From: Acinetobacter baumannii
GTDB taxonomy: Bacteria; Pseudomonadota; Gammaproteobacteria; Pseudomonadales; Moraxellaceae
DNA: 64,000 nt
Reading direction: 5' to 3'
Assembly (NCBI RefSeq): GCF_009759685.1
Contig: NZ_CP046654.1
Location: forward strand, 3,410,001-3,474,000
Shown here piece after piece: positions 49,715 through 58,487 of this stretch. Every line of letters starts with the position of its first letter. Positions within the stretch are counted from its first letter, which is position 1. A model generated the notes under the pieces. The model was not told the origin of the DNA. It saw only the letters and a list, made by a program, of their open reading frames with translations, and searched no databases. The position numbers and the translations under genes are program-made.

Positions 49715-50710
49715 ATGGATCGTTTTAAAGCTATTTTACTTATTACAAGTACATGTTTAACAACAACTCTTTATGCCAAACAACAAGTCGTCTGTGTATT
49801 TGACCCAATTGGTAAATCGGGAGACGCTTTCGCTTTAGCCAAAGATTATGCACTTGAAGCCAAAAATTGGGGAGCTGATCTATCTTTAAAAGCATATGTT
49901 GATGAACGTGTAGCTGCTGAAGATTTGAAAGTTGGAAAATGTGATGGCGCTATTATTAGCGGTTTACGTGGCCGTCAGTTTAATAAATATACAGGATCTT
50001 TAGATGCTGTTGGTGCATTAACAAATATGAAAACGGCAATTAATGCCTATAAGCTATTGTCCTCACCAATGGCCGCAAAAAACATGGTGGTAGGTCCTTA
50101 TGAAATTGCAGGTTTAGGCACAATTGGTCCTGCCTATTTATTTGTAAATGATCGAAGTATAAATACTCTCGCCAAAGCTGCCGGTAAAAAAATTGGGGTA
50201 TTTAAATACGATGAAGCGCAACCAAAGCTTGTTCAACATGTCGGTGGTCAGGCTGTATCGGTAGACGTTACCAATGCCGGTGCAAAATTTAATAACCATG
50301 AAATTGATATTGTGCCCGCTCCTATTGTTGCGTTTAAACCTTTTGAACTCTACAAAGGTTTAGGTGAGAAAGGAGCAATTGTTCGTTTTCCTTTGACTCA
50401 AATTTCAGCAAACTTCATTATACGTAAAGACCAATTTCCAGCAGGTTTTGGGCAAAAGTCTCGAACTTGGGTAGCCAGCCAACTCAATAGAACATTTGGC
50501 ATCATTGCTAAATATGAAAGTGATATTCCTTCAAAATATTGGATGGATATTCCGAAAAATGAACAATTAAACTATATGAAAATGATGCGCGAGGCTCGTA
50601 TACAGCTAACCAAAGCAGGTATCTACGACCCCAAAATGATGAACTTTTTGAAAAAAGTAAGATGTAAAGAGAACCCAAGTAATTTTGAATGTGCATTAAA
50701 CGATGAATGA
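49715..50710 (+). CDS. AdeT-family putative periplasmic solute-binding protein
   Basis: 331 aa with a signal peptide (hydrophobic stretch then YAKQQ). The mature part starts VVCVFDPIGKSGDAF, then DERVAAEDLKVGKCDGA, IAGLGTIGPAYLFVNDRSI and ends FECALNDE, the pattern of the Acinetobacter AdeT1/AdeT2 family. These were once annotated as RND efflux parts but look like solute-binding proteins of the TRAP-receptor type. It lies 124 bp after adeS on the same strand; whether it is linked to the pump is doubtful, since it has no transporter domain. Confidence 0.8.
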   Translation: MDRFKAILLITSTCLTTTLYAKQQVVCVFDPIGKSGDAFALAKDYALEAKNWGADLSLKAYVDERVAAEDLKVGKCDGAIISGLRGRQFNKYTGSLDAVGALTNMKTAINAYKLLSSPMAAKNMVVGPYEIAGLGTIGPAYLFVNDRSINTLAKAAGKKIGVFKYDEAQPKLVQHVGGQAVSVDVTNAGAKFNNHEIDIVPAPIVAFKPFELYKGLGEKGAIVRFPLTQISANFIIRKDQFPAGFGQKSRTWVASQLNRTFGIIAKYESDIPSKYWMDIPKNEQLNYMKMMREARIQLTKAGIYDPKMMNFLKKVRCKENPSNFECALNDE

Positions 50711-50760
50711 ACACTCAAAACATCTGCATATCTTTTTTAAAGCATTTGTATAGAGCTAAC

Positions 50761-50789
50761 AGGTAGAACCTATAGTATAAGTTCTACCT
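50761..50789. terminator. Terminator between the AdeT-like gene and the AraC regulator
   Basis: AGGTAGAAC/GTTCTACCT stem with an 11-nt loop, overlapping the stop codon of the minus-strand regulator. Confidence 0.6.
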
Positions 50790-51842
50790 TAACTCATTCA
50801 TTTCTTCTCTAGCTTGTTGTGGTGTTTTACCCGACCACTCTTTATAAGCCCGTGTAAATGGACTGTGCTCGGCATAACCTAACAGTAAGGCTATTTCTAC
50901 AATTTGTAGCCTTAGATCTTTTAAATACGATTTTGCCAATTCGTAACGAACAATATTTAATTCTTTCCGAAAATTCGTACCTGCCTCGGTTAAACGGCGT
51001 TGCAAGGTTCTACGTGAATAATTTAATCGCTCTGCAAGCTGTTCAATAGTGGGTTCGCCTTGATGAAGTAAGTAAGCAATCTGTTTACGAACTTGATCTG
51101 TAATTTCATCAATATGTGGCAGACTTGCCAGTAATTTGTCGGCATGTTTTTCAAGTATGGCAACTAAGGCGGCGTCGGAGTTTTTAAGCGGTAGACTTAA
51201 GATTTCCTTATCAAAACGCATCAGTGCCACGGGTTGCTCAAAAAGCACAGGACAACCAAAATACTCCTCATAAGGCTGAACATTTTCAGGCCGTTCATGA
51301 ATAAAATGTATTTCTTTAAGTCTTTCTTTTCCTCTAATGAGACTACGGCAAAATTGAACTATAACGGTACGGCCAGTTTCATCCGATAAAGGGCCGACTT
51401 GCTCACCTTTTGTATCCCATGAAAGTTCTACATATTCAGTATAAATGCGAACAGTGGCAGGATAAACGTCATAGACAAGCCGCTGATATCGTTCAAACCT
51501 TTCTAAAACCGCCCCCAGATTTTCACAGGCAAGAAAGACTGACCCTAAAACACCTAGATGCTGTGCTGTAATGGTTTGACCCACATGCAAACCAATAAAA
51601 GGGTCATTTAAATAATCTTTAGCAATAATGAGAAGACTTTCCCAATGGTCGATATCTACGCCTTCTAAATGATTTGAATCTGCTTTAGGCCATGGTTCAC
51701 CCAGCACCTTTTCTGGGTCATGTCCTAGTTTTTCCAGATATTCAAATAATAACTGAACATAGATTTCAGAAATCCTTCTTCTATACAACGGCTTATTCAA
51801 TCCATTCATTCCGTATAGTTCTAATTTGGCGCCAATTATCAA
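50784..51842 (-). CDS. AraC-family transcriptional regulator
   Basis: 352 aa. The N-terminal half is the arabinose-binding-domain-like type (DYLNDPFIGLHVGQTITAQH followed by LGVLG); the C-terminal double HTH has IEQLAERLNYSRRTLQRRL and VEIALLLGYAEHSPFTRAYK. An alternative start at 51809 (MNGLNKPLYRR) is possible. It is divergent from a hydrolase and two SDR genes, which it probably controls. Regulators of this subfamily typically govern lipid or aromatic catabolic clusters. No effector can be named. Confidence 0.87.
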   Translation of the reverse strand: MIIGAKLELYGMNGLNKPLYRRRISEIYVQLLFEYLEKLGHDPEKVLGEPWPKADSNHLEGVDIDHWESLLIIAKDYLNDPFIGLHVGQTITAQHLGVLGSVFLACENLGAVLERFERYQRLVYDVYPATVRIYTEYVELSWDTKGEQVGPLSDETGRTVIVQFCRSLIRGKERLKEIHFIHERPENVQPYEEYFGCPVLFEQPVALMRFDKEILSLPLKNSDAALVAILEKHADKLLASLPHIDEITDQVRKQIAYLLHQGEPTIEQLAERLNYSRRTLQRRLTEAGTNFRKELNIVRYELAKSYLKDLRLQIVEIALLLGYAEHSPFTRAYKEWSGKTPQQAREEMNELR

Positions 51843-52000
51843 TTAGTGTACTTAAAGCTTTCAAGCAAAAGCAAATGACTAAAAATACCTGTTCAATCCA
51901 AATTTTGGCGCAAAGTGTCAAGCAATATGGCAGCTTTCATCAAGCCCTATCTCATTATTTTTCAGAAGATAGCGTTATAGCCAATATTGAGAAAAATACG

Positions 52001-52915
52001 ATGGGTAAAAGTCTAAATAATGTGCCCCAAGCGCCACTAGATGTTCAATTTGATTCAAATGGCATGAAATGCAGCGCCTATTTATATCGTCCAGCGACCG
52101 AGGCCACTACACCAATTATTGTGATGGCGCACGGTCTGGGTGGTACTCGTAGAATGCGTTTAACCGCTTTTGCAGAGCGCTTTGTGGCAGAGGGTTATGC
52201 TTGTTTAGTGTTTGATTATCGCTATTTTGGTGATAGCGAAGGACAACCTCGACAATTACTAGATATCAAAAGTCAGCTCAAAGACTGGAAAGCTGCCATT
52301 GCCTATGCACGTAGCCTAGACAAAATTGACCCAAACCGCGTAGTTATATGGGGGACTTCTTTCGGTGGAGGCCATGTGCTGGCAACAGCTGCTGACGATA
52401 ACCGACTTGCTGCTGTTATATCACAATGCCCCTTTACTGATGGTTTCTCATCTAGCATGGCAATGAATCCAATAACGACTCTCAAGCTCACGGCACTCGC
52501 TTTAAAAGACAAGATTGGATCAATACTCGGCGCCAAGCCAGTCATGGTACCTCTTGCAGGTCCGTCAGGACATACAGCATTAATGAATGCACCTGATGCT
52601 TATTCAGGCTATCTCGCACTCATGCCTTCAGGTTCAAATATTCCAAACCATGTCGCTGCCCGTTTTGTACTCGACATCATACGCTATTACCCAGGCCGTA
52701 AGACATCACGTATTCAAGCGCCCGTGTTGTTTTGTGTCTGTGATACCGACTCGGTGGCCCCCTCAAAAACAACATTGCGTCATGCGAGCCATACACCCAA
52801 TCATGAAATTAAGCACTACGCCGATGGTCATTTTGAAATTTACGTTGGAGAAGCTTTTGAGCGTGTTGTTCGTGATCAGATCGACTTTCTTAAACGCATC
52901 GTTCCAGTCAAGTAA
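52001..52915 (+). CDS. Alpha/beta hydrolase of a lipid or ester-degradation cluster
   Basis: About 304 aa from the ATG at 52001. The oxyanion-hole region is VMAHGLGGTRRMRL; the nucleophile is Ser in WGTSFGGGHVL; the Asp is in CVCDTDSVAP and the His in YADGHFEIY. The frame is open back to 51692 and has another ATG at 51875, but the upstream part overlaps the regulator or lacks a ribosome-binding site and shows no domain. It would cleave an ester, lactone or similar bond. Two SDR genes follow at 30 and 45 bp spacing, suggesting one operon. Confidence 0.78.
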   Translation: MGKSLNNVPQAPLDVQFDSNGMKCSAYLYRPATEATTPIIVMAHGLGGTRRMRLTAFAERFVAEGYACLVFDYRYFGDSEGQPRQLLDIKSQLKDWKAAIAYARSLDKIDPNRVVIWGTSFGGGHVLATAADDNRLAAVISQCPFTDGFSSSMAMNPITTLKLTALALKDKIGSILGAKPVMVPLAGPSGHTALMNAPDAYSGYLALMPSGSNIPNHVAARFVLDIIRYYPGRKTSRIQAPVLFCVCDTDSVAPSKTTLRHASHTPNHEIKHYADGHFEIYVGEAFERVVRDQIDFLKRIVPVK

Positions 52916-52945
52916 CAGTAAATTTAAAATATTTGGAGAAAGACC

Positions 52946-53806
52946 ATGAAATATGACCTGAACAAAAAAGTTGTTTTAATTACAGGAGCCGCTGGAGGGA
53001 TTGGTGCAGCAACAGCCCGTGAATTTTATGCATTAGGTGCAAACTTGGTACTCACCGATATGCAACAGGAAGCTGTAGATAAACTTGCATCTGAATTTGA
53101 GGCGTCTCGTGTTTTACCTTTAGCGCTAGACATTACTGATGCAGTAGCCACAAAAGATGTAGTCCAGAAAACAATAAAACACTTTGGACACCTTGATATA
53201 GCTTTCGCCAATGCAGGTATCTCATGGCGTGATGGTGCTTCGACAATTGCTAGCTGTGATGAAGCTGAGTTCGATAAGATTGTTGAAGTTGATTTACTTG
53301 GTGTCTGGCGCACAGTTCGTGCTGCCTTACCAGAGGTGACTCGCAACGAAGGACAAATCCTCATAACCTCTTCTGTTTATTGCTTCGTCAATGGAATGGC
53401 AAACGCTCCATATGCGGCTTCAAAGGCAGCAGTAGAAATGCTCGGACGCTGTCTCCGTACAGAGATTGCATATACTGGCGCAACAGCTAGTGTTGTCTAT
53501 CCGGGCTGGACAGCAACACCAATCGCTAAGGTTGCCTTTGGGGGTAATGCAACTGTAACGAAGATGATTGAAGCAGCATTTCCAGCATGGTTACGCAAGC
53601 CTATTTCTCCGGAATATATGGCGCAAACAATTGTAAAAGGTGTACAGCGCCGACAGCCACGGATTTTTGCTCCAGTGCGCTGGGTTCCGTTCTCGATATT
53701 ACGCGGAATGTTTAATGCAGCTAGTGATGCAATGGTTATACGCCACAAGAAATTGCAGGGATTACTTCAACAACTTGAAAGTGAATCTAAACCTGCCCAG
53801 AAATAA
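52946..53806 (+). CDS. Short-chain dehydrogenase/reductase
   Basis: 286 aa classical SDR: GAAGGIGAATA cofactor loop, NAG (FANAGISW), Ser in LITSSVYCF, and YAASK for the catalytic Tyr and Lys. The C-terminal extension after residue 235 (RRQPRIFAPVRW) contains hydrophobic residues that may touch the membrane. TGGAGA precedes the ATG. Middle gene of the hydrolase-SDR-SDR cluster, oxidising an alcohol or reducing a ketone of unknown identity. Confidence 0.85.
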   Translation: MKYDLNKKVVLITGAAGGIGAATAREFYALGANLVLTDMQQEAVDKLASEFEASRVLPLALDITDAVATKDVVQKTIKHFGHLDIAFANAGISWRDGASTIASCDEAEFDKIVEVDLLGVWRTVRAALPEVTRNEGQILITSSVYCFVNGMANAPYAASKAAVEMLGRCLRTEIAYTGATASVVYPGWTATPIAKVAFGGNATVTKMIEAAFPAWLRKPISPEYMAQTIVKGVQRRQPRIFAPVRWVPFSILRGMFNAASDAMVIRHKKLQGLLQQLESESKPAQK

Positions 53807-53851
53807 TCCATTGCCTTAAAGCTCATTTATAAAAATGTCTGGAAATCTGAT

Positions 53852-54694
53852 ATGTCTAAATACAAATTAAAAGATAAAGTTGTCGTAATTACAGGTTCAA
53901 CAGGTGGACTAGGACTTGCGATTGCTCAAGCATTACAAGCCAAAGGCGCAAAACTAGCACTCCTAGATTTAGACCTTAACAAAGTTGAAAGTCAGGCAAA
54001 ACAGCTAGGTGGAAAAAGCATTGCCGCAGGTTGGGTAGCAGATGTACGTTCTTTGGAAAGCCTAGAAACTGCTATGGCAAATGCAGCTCAACACTTCGGT
54101 AAAATTGACGTGGTGATTGCAAATGCTGGCATAGGCTCAACGGAAGCACTAGAACATATGGCTCCTGAAACCTTTGAGCGAACCATCGATATTAACCTGA
54201 CTGGAGTATTTCGTACTTTCCGCGCAGCTATACCCTATGTAAAACAAACTCAGGGATACTTACTGGCTGTATCTTCAATGGCAGCTTTCGTACACTCCCC
54301 ATTAAACACTCACTATACTTCGAGTAAAGCAGGCGTTTGGGCTTTATGTGATAGCCTTCGTCTAGAATTAAAATATTTAAATATAGGTGTTGGTAGCCTT
54401 CACCCAACTTTCTTTAAAACACCATTAATGGACAATATTCAAAATGACCCAGCAGGTAAAGCTGTGTGGAAAGGTAACTCGGGTATTTGGAAATATATCT
54501 CTATTGATGAAGTTGTCTCGGGTGCAGTTGAAAGCATAGAACGGCGTAAAGATATGACCGTTATACCTAAAATCAATACTCCGATTGCTAAAGCACCCGC
54601 ATTGTTTAGAAATGTGATTGAGTTTTTAGGTTTCAACCGTAAACAACTTAAACAGACCATGCTTTTGGCAGAAAAAAGTCACAATTCATTTTAA
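53852..54694 (+). CDS. Short-chain dehydrogenase/reductase
   Basis: 280 aa classical SDR: GSTGGLGLAIAQAL, NAG (IANAGIG), Ser in LAVSSMAAF and YTSSK. It is homologous to the SDR just upstream (both have the RRxPRI/RRKDMTVIP-type C-terminal extension), so the two probably arose by duplication. A hairpin (54703-54735) follows, ending the operon. Substrate unknown. Confidence 0.85.
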   Translation: MSKYKLKDKVVVITGSTGGLGLAIAQALQAKGAKLALLDLDLNKVESQAKQLGGKSIAAGWVADVRSLESLETAMANAAQHFGKIDVVIANAGIGSTEALEHMAPETFERTIDINLTGVFRTFRAAIPYVKQTQGYLLAVSSMAAFVHSPLNTHYTSSKAGVWALCDSLRLELKYLNIGVGSLHPTFFKTPLMDNIQNDPAGKAVWKGNSGIWKYISIDEVVSGAVESIERRKDMTVIPKINTPIAKAPALFRNVIEFLGFNRKQLKQTMLLAEKSHNSF

Positions 54695-54702
54695 ATCTTT
54701 TA

Positions 54703-54735
54703 AAACACGGATGTTGTCGAGATATTCGTGTTTAT
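54703..54735 (+). terminator. Terminator after the SDR pair
   Basis: AAACACG/CGTGTTT stem with a 17-nt loop, eight bases after the stop. Confidence 0.6.
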
Positions 54736-54817
54736 TTAATTAAGAAATTTATATATTGATTTTAAATTTCAACAGATAGAAAATCACTCACAATCATACA
54801 TAACTATAAGAGTTCTT

Positions 54818-55702
54818 ATGCTTCCTAAGCAGAACAAGAATATAGCCCTCTCCTACATTCTTCCTTTAATTTTAGTTATTGGCTTCTATGCCCTTTTGCG
54901 TCTATCTATTCTTCCTTATATTTATACCCAGCAAGCACAGCATCAACTTTTAACAGCCAATAATCAAATAACTGAGATTTATTGGAAAGAGCCAGACCTC
55001 TTAGCCGATAAAAAGTATCCAGCAATTATCTTTTTACATGGTATTCAAAAAGACAAACAAGGTGCTAAAGCCTTTGTACGCTCTGGCTTGTTAAATGAAT
55101 ATAGTAAAAAGAACTTTTTTAGTTTTGCTGTATCTATGAGTGGATATGGTGAGTCATCTGGAAAATCAGATTTTTGTGGTAAAGCCTCACAAACTAATCT
55201 TGTACAAGCCATTAATTTTGCTCGATCACAACCTCATGTTGATCCAAACAAAGTTGCAGTGGTTGGGATTAGTTGTGGGGCTTCCATAGCGAATGTTGTG
55301 GCAAATTCTGGAAAGATAAACGCTTTGATTTTGGTATCTGGATTTTATGATTTTAAAGGTATGTATGCCGAGTGGAGTTCTCACACTAGAACACTACCGT
55401 CAAATGTTATGAATGAGATAAATGAATCTATTACTACTGAAAAGAATATAGAAACTGCATCCGCAGCTAGATCATCATTACCAATTTCATCTCATTATCC
55501 TCCTACTCTTATATTAGTTAGCACCAAAGACCCAATTGTTGACCCAAAGCAAAGTATTCAGCTACATCAATTACTTGATAGTAAAGGTATTCCAAACACC
55601 GTAGAACTTATACAAGATGCCAAACATCCTGTGCCTGCTAATGTGTGGAAAATTAAAAGTGATTCATTTTTGGAAAAGACTTTGAATATGGAAATTAAGT
55701 AA
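54818..55702 (+). CDS. Membrane-anchored or exported alpha/beta hydrolase
   Basis: 294 aa with an N-terminal hydrophobic helix (ALSYILPLILVIGFYALL, residues 10-27) that may be an uncleaved anchor. The hydrolase core has FLHGIQKDKQG, nucleophile Ser in VVGISCGAS, the acid in LVSTKDPIVDP and a His in DAKHPVPA. It looks like a peptidase S9 or dienelactone-type hydrolase. It stands alone after the SDR terminator. Substrate unknown. Confidence 0.72.
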   Translation: MLPKQNKNIALSYILPLILVIGFYALLRLSILPYIYTQQAQHQLLTANNQITEIYWKEPDLLADKKYPAIIFLHGIQKDKQGAKAFVRSGLLNEYSKKNFFSFAVSMSGYGESSGKSDFCGKASQTNLVQAINFARSQPHVDPNKVAVVGISCGASIANVVANSGKINALILVSGFYDFKGMYAEWSSHTRTLPSNVMNEINESITTEKNIETASAARSSLPISSHYPPTLILVSTKDPIVDPKQSIQLHQLLDSKGIPNTVELIQDAKHPVPANVWKIKSDSFLEKTLNMEIK

Positions 55703-55754
55703 TAAATGAGATACATTTTTTAATTTACTCATCTAATGCATCTTAAACATTTAA

Positions 55755-56282
55755 TTAATGAGAATTTGTATATATCATAATCCCTTCAATAATTTGGTCC
55801 GAATATTCTTCTGAATAAGCAGTCCTATAATTTGTTGATATTTCTGCAGGAATAATTTCACCAAACATATCGCTATCTTGTTTATATTCTAAATAGTGCG
55901 CATCACATGAAAAATAGAAATTAAAATCATCTTTCACTAAATCTAAGCGATCACCTATCCCTAAAAGACCTAATAGTTTTCCGTTATATCCTTCACCAAG
56001 AAAAATTCGTATTAATTTCTTTGAATTTCCATCAAATGTTAACGTAACACTACTTTCCCATGAACAATAAATTTCGTTAATCCACTCCTGCCACGGCAAT
56101 AATTCATATCTATGAAGAACTAACCAAATATTTTTCTCTTGAGCAGATTCAAATTCCTCCATTCCCACATCTCGAAATAGCGCCGAATTTCGAAACTCAT
56201 CAAAATCCATTCCTAAAGAAATTCCTGCTGCTTCTTTCGACGGAAGTATATCTTTACTCAAATCGGGCACTAAGTGATTCAT
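55755..56282 (-). CDS. Hypothetical acidic protein
   Basis: 175 aa, acidic and soluble, no signal peptide. It begins NHLVPDLSKDILPSKEAAG, followed by ISLGMDFDEF; this opening with a PSKxAAGISLG pattern recalls small proteins found beside Rhs/CDI-type toxins, but I cannot name a family. Trp-rich middle part (LPWQEWINEIYCSW). No operon partner. The local base composition is more AT-rich than the chromosomal core, like the rest of the region up to 62 kb. Confidence 0.55.
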   Translation of the reverse strand: MNHLVPDLSKDILPSKEAAGISLGMDFDEFRNSALFRDVGMEEFESAQEKNIWLVLHRYELLPWQEWINEIYCSWESSVTLTFDGNSKKLIRIFLGEGYNGKLLGLLGIGDRLDLVKDDFNFYFSCDAHYLEYKQDSDMFGEIIPAEISTNYRTAYSEEYSDQIIEGIMIYTNSH

Positions 56283-56453
56283 TCTTTTCTCAATTTATAA
56301 TGAACTTATATTCTATATCTACATTATTATCTATTAAAACAAGTTTGATTTAAGAAATAATATTTCTTTAAAATTTCTACTTGTATTTATACAGCTATCC
56401 TTAAACCAATAAATTCACTAAAATATAATTAACTCTAATACTTATCTAAAACA

Positions 56454-56996
56454 ATGAACGAAAAAGCAATTAGCCAATATTTAAGTTTTATCCTTAGACA
56501 CAAACCAGAAGAAATTGGTCTGACATTAGATCGCGAAGGTTGGGCAAATATTGAAGAGTTAATTTCAAAATCACAACCAGTCAAGAATGTAGCTTTAGAT
56601 GAAGAGATCATTAAAAACATCGTGAGCAATAGCGATAAAAAACGCTTCCAAATTTCTGATGATGGAAAACTTATTCGTGCTGTACAGGGTCATTCAACTA
56701 CAAGTGTAGATATCACTCTTAACAAACTTAAACCGCCAACTTATCTTTATCATGGTACGGCACAAAGGTTTATAGATTCCATAAAAGAGCAAGGTTTAAT
56801 TTCGAAAGATCGTCAATATGTCCATCTAACTGAAAATAGAGATACAGCTCTAACCGTTGGTGCTCGCTATGGTAAGCCTGAAATTCTTGTTATTGATGCC
56901 TTAAAAATGCACGATAGTGGATTCGAATTTTTCCAAGCTGAAAATGGTGTTTGGTTGAGTAAACATGTACCAATAGAATTTATTGCTTTTCAATAG
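56454..56996 (+). CDS. kptA: RNA 2'-phosphotransferase KptA/Tpt1
   Basis: 180 aa, full length. The KptA signature is clear: FILRHKPEEIGLTLDREGW with Arg15-His16, then YLYHGTAQRF and the C-terminal YVHLTENRDTALTVG, with ARYGKP for NAD+ contact. The enzyme removes an internal 2'-phosphate from RNA by ADP-ribosylation with NAD+. Bacteria lack the tRNA splicing that supplies such phosphates in eukaryotes, so the substrate is not settled. It stands alone in an accessory region, near a helicase-nuclease gene. Confidence 0.92.
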   Translation: MNEKAISQYLSFILRHKPEEIGLTLDREGWANIEELISKSQPVKNVALDEEIIKNIVSNSDKKRFQISDDGKLIRAVQGHSTTSVDITLNKLKPPTYLYHGTAQRFIDSIKEQGLISKDRQYVHLTENRDTALTVGARYGKPEILVIDALKMHDSGFEFFQAENGVWLSKHVPIEFIAFQ

Positions 56997-57020
56997 CAAG
57001 AAAACGCACTTATTTACTAT

Positions 57021-57608
57021 TCAATCTTTTGCCAAGTGCATATGTGGTGCGAAAATAAAATGACGAGGTTCTTGGTATTGCATAATTAAAGAACGTAGTT
57101 CAGTAATAAATGCCTCTGCTTCTTCTTTGTTAAGATTAATACCAAATGAACAACCATCATCATAACCAATTAAGTGAATAGTACCTTGATGGAACTCTGG
57201 CAAAAAAGGTGGATACGCTCCACCACTCCAAGGTCTGTAGACAATCTCTATAATCTTCTGAGTATTAATATCCTTTGTTAACAAATTTTTCCCAAGGCAG
57301 TCTTTGGAAATGCGAAGATTATTTTTGGAAATAAAAAATGTTTCCTCGGCATTCTTAGACCATTGTTTATTTTTTCTATATTCATAGTGCTTGTAGAAAA
57401 GAAATAATAAAAATAATAGTAGTACAATAAATGTTTGAATCCCTTCATTTTTTGTATATGCTTCAAAAGCAATACATACAAAAAAAATGTCATATGTAAT
57501 TACTATTACACGGTCCCAAATTATTAAATTTTCTAAATTCTCACCATTCATTTTTAAATGAATCGTAGTTCCCACATCTGAAGTATGTGTTTCAAATTGA
57601 TTTGGCAT
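57021..57608 (-). CDS. Hypothetical membrane protein with cytoplasmic domain
   Basis: 195 aa. Two TM helices are likely at about 30-50 and 58-75 (TFIVLLLFLLFLFY), followed by a basic stop (KHYEYRKNK) and a C-terminal soluble beta-rich domain (KNNLRISKDCLGK, EIVYRPWSGGA, LNKEEAEAFITELRSLI) that resembles small PH-like or YcxB-like domains. Family not named with certainty. It is convergent with kptA, 24 bp away. Confidence 0.55.
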   Translation of the reverse strand: MPNQFETHTSDVGTTIHLKMNGENLENLIIWDRVIVITYDIFFVCIAFEAYTKNEGIQTFIVLLLFLLFLFYKHYEYRKNKQWSKNAEETFFISKNNLRISKDCLGKNLLTKDINTQKIIEIVYRPWSGGAYPPFLPEFHQGTIHLIGYDDGCSFGINLNKEEAEAFITELRSLIMQYQEPRHFIFAPHMHLAKD

Positions 57609-57860
57609 CCAATACTCAATTTTCTATGTTTATTGTTTAATAAAATCACTGTACTTATTGAATCTTACTTATTAGTACAGCGCTTAAACTTTCGTTATTG
57701 CTATGTATTATAAAATCACCAAGCAGAATTTTATAGCAGTTTAAGTCGACATGTGTCTCTCAATTACCCTCCCAAATGTCACAACAACTGTAATAAAAAA
57801 TACTCAAGTAATCTCTTCCGTTCATCTGGTTTGTTTGGATCTAGAAGCTGAACCATGCAA

Positions 57861-58379
57861 TCAAACAAGTCTTTTATAATAAATCGCTGTGCCGTCATAG
57901 CTGCCGTTTGAACTTAAGGCAAAACTTGGAATTACACCCACACGAACAAATCCAATTTTGCTATATAAAAGCTCGGATACATCACCTTCACGTGTATCTA
58001 AAACAAGTAAGCGCAGACTTTTTTCTCGTGCAAAATTTTCGAGTTCATTCATTAGTAATGTTGCTATTCCTTGTTTTCTCGCTGTTGTCAGGACCATGAG
58101 TTTTTCAACTTCTGCTCTATGAACGCCGTTCTTTTTACTCACTAAGGATAACTGCACACTACCTATAATCGTTCCTTGTTGAATGGCAATCCATAGACGG
58201 TTATTACCATTTGCTAATTTACTGTTAACCTCACGCCAGTAATTTACGACTTCGTTCTTTTCTATCGGAGCCAGAAAACCTATTGAAGCTCCGTTATTTA
58301 CAGAATCTTCTAACAGTAGCGATAAGCTTTCTTCATAATCACCAATTTCATTTATCTCTAAAATTTCAATATTTTTCAT
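57861..58379 (-). CDS. GNAT-family N-acetyltransferase
   Basis: 172 aa from the ATG at 58379 (MKNIEILEINE). The acetyl-CoA loop is RKQGIATLLM, preceded by the strand VEKLMVLTT; the C-terminal part has LLVLDTREGDVSELLYSKIGF. The longer frame from 58460 adds 27 residues without GNAT features. Substrate unknown. It lies 110 bases downstream of the helicase-nuclease gene on the same strand. Confidence 0.8.
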   Translation of the reverse strand: MKNIEILEINEIGDYEESLSLLLEDSVNNGASIGFLAPIEKNEVVNYWREVNSKLANGNNRLWIAIQQGTIIGSVQLSLVSKKNGVHRAEVEKLMVLTTARKQGIATLLMNELENFAREKSLRLLVLDTREGDVSELLYSKIGFVRVGVIPSFALSSNGSYDGTAIYYKRLV

Positions 58380-58487
58380 ATTTCTGCTCAAAGTTATTCG
58401 GAAAATTTTAATATAAATAATAAATGGACTACATTTTTGTAGCCCATTTTCCGTTTTCATCTTAATGATAAAATTAGAAGTTCCTCT

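Noticed and set aside
51692..52000. N-terminal extension of the alpha/beta hydrolase
   Set aside because: The extension overlaps the divergent regulator gene, has no hydrolase features and no ribosome-binding site; the start at 52001 is preferred.
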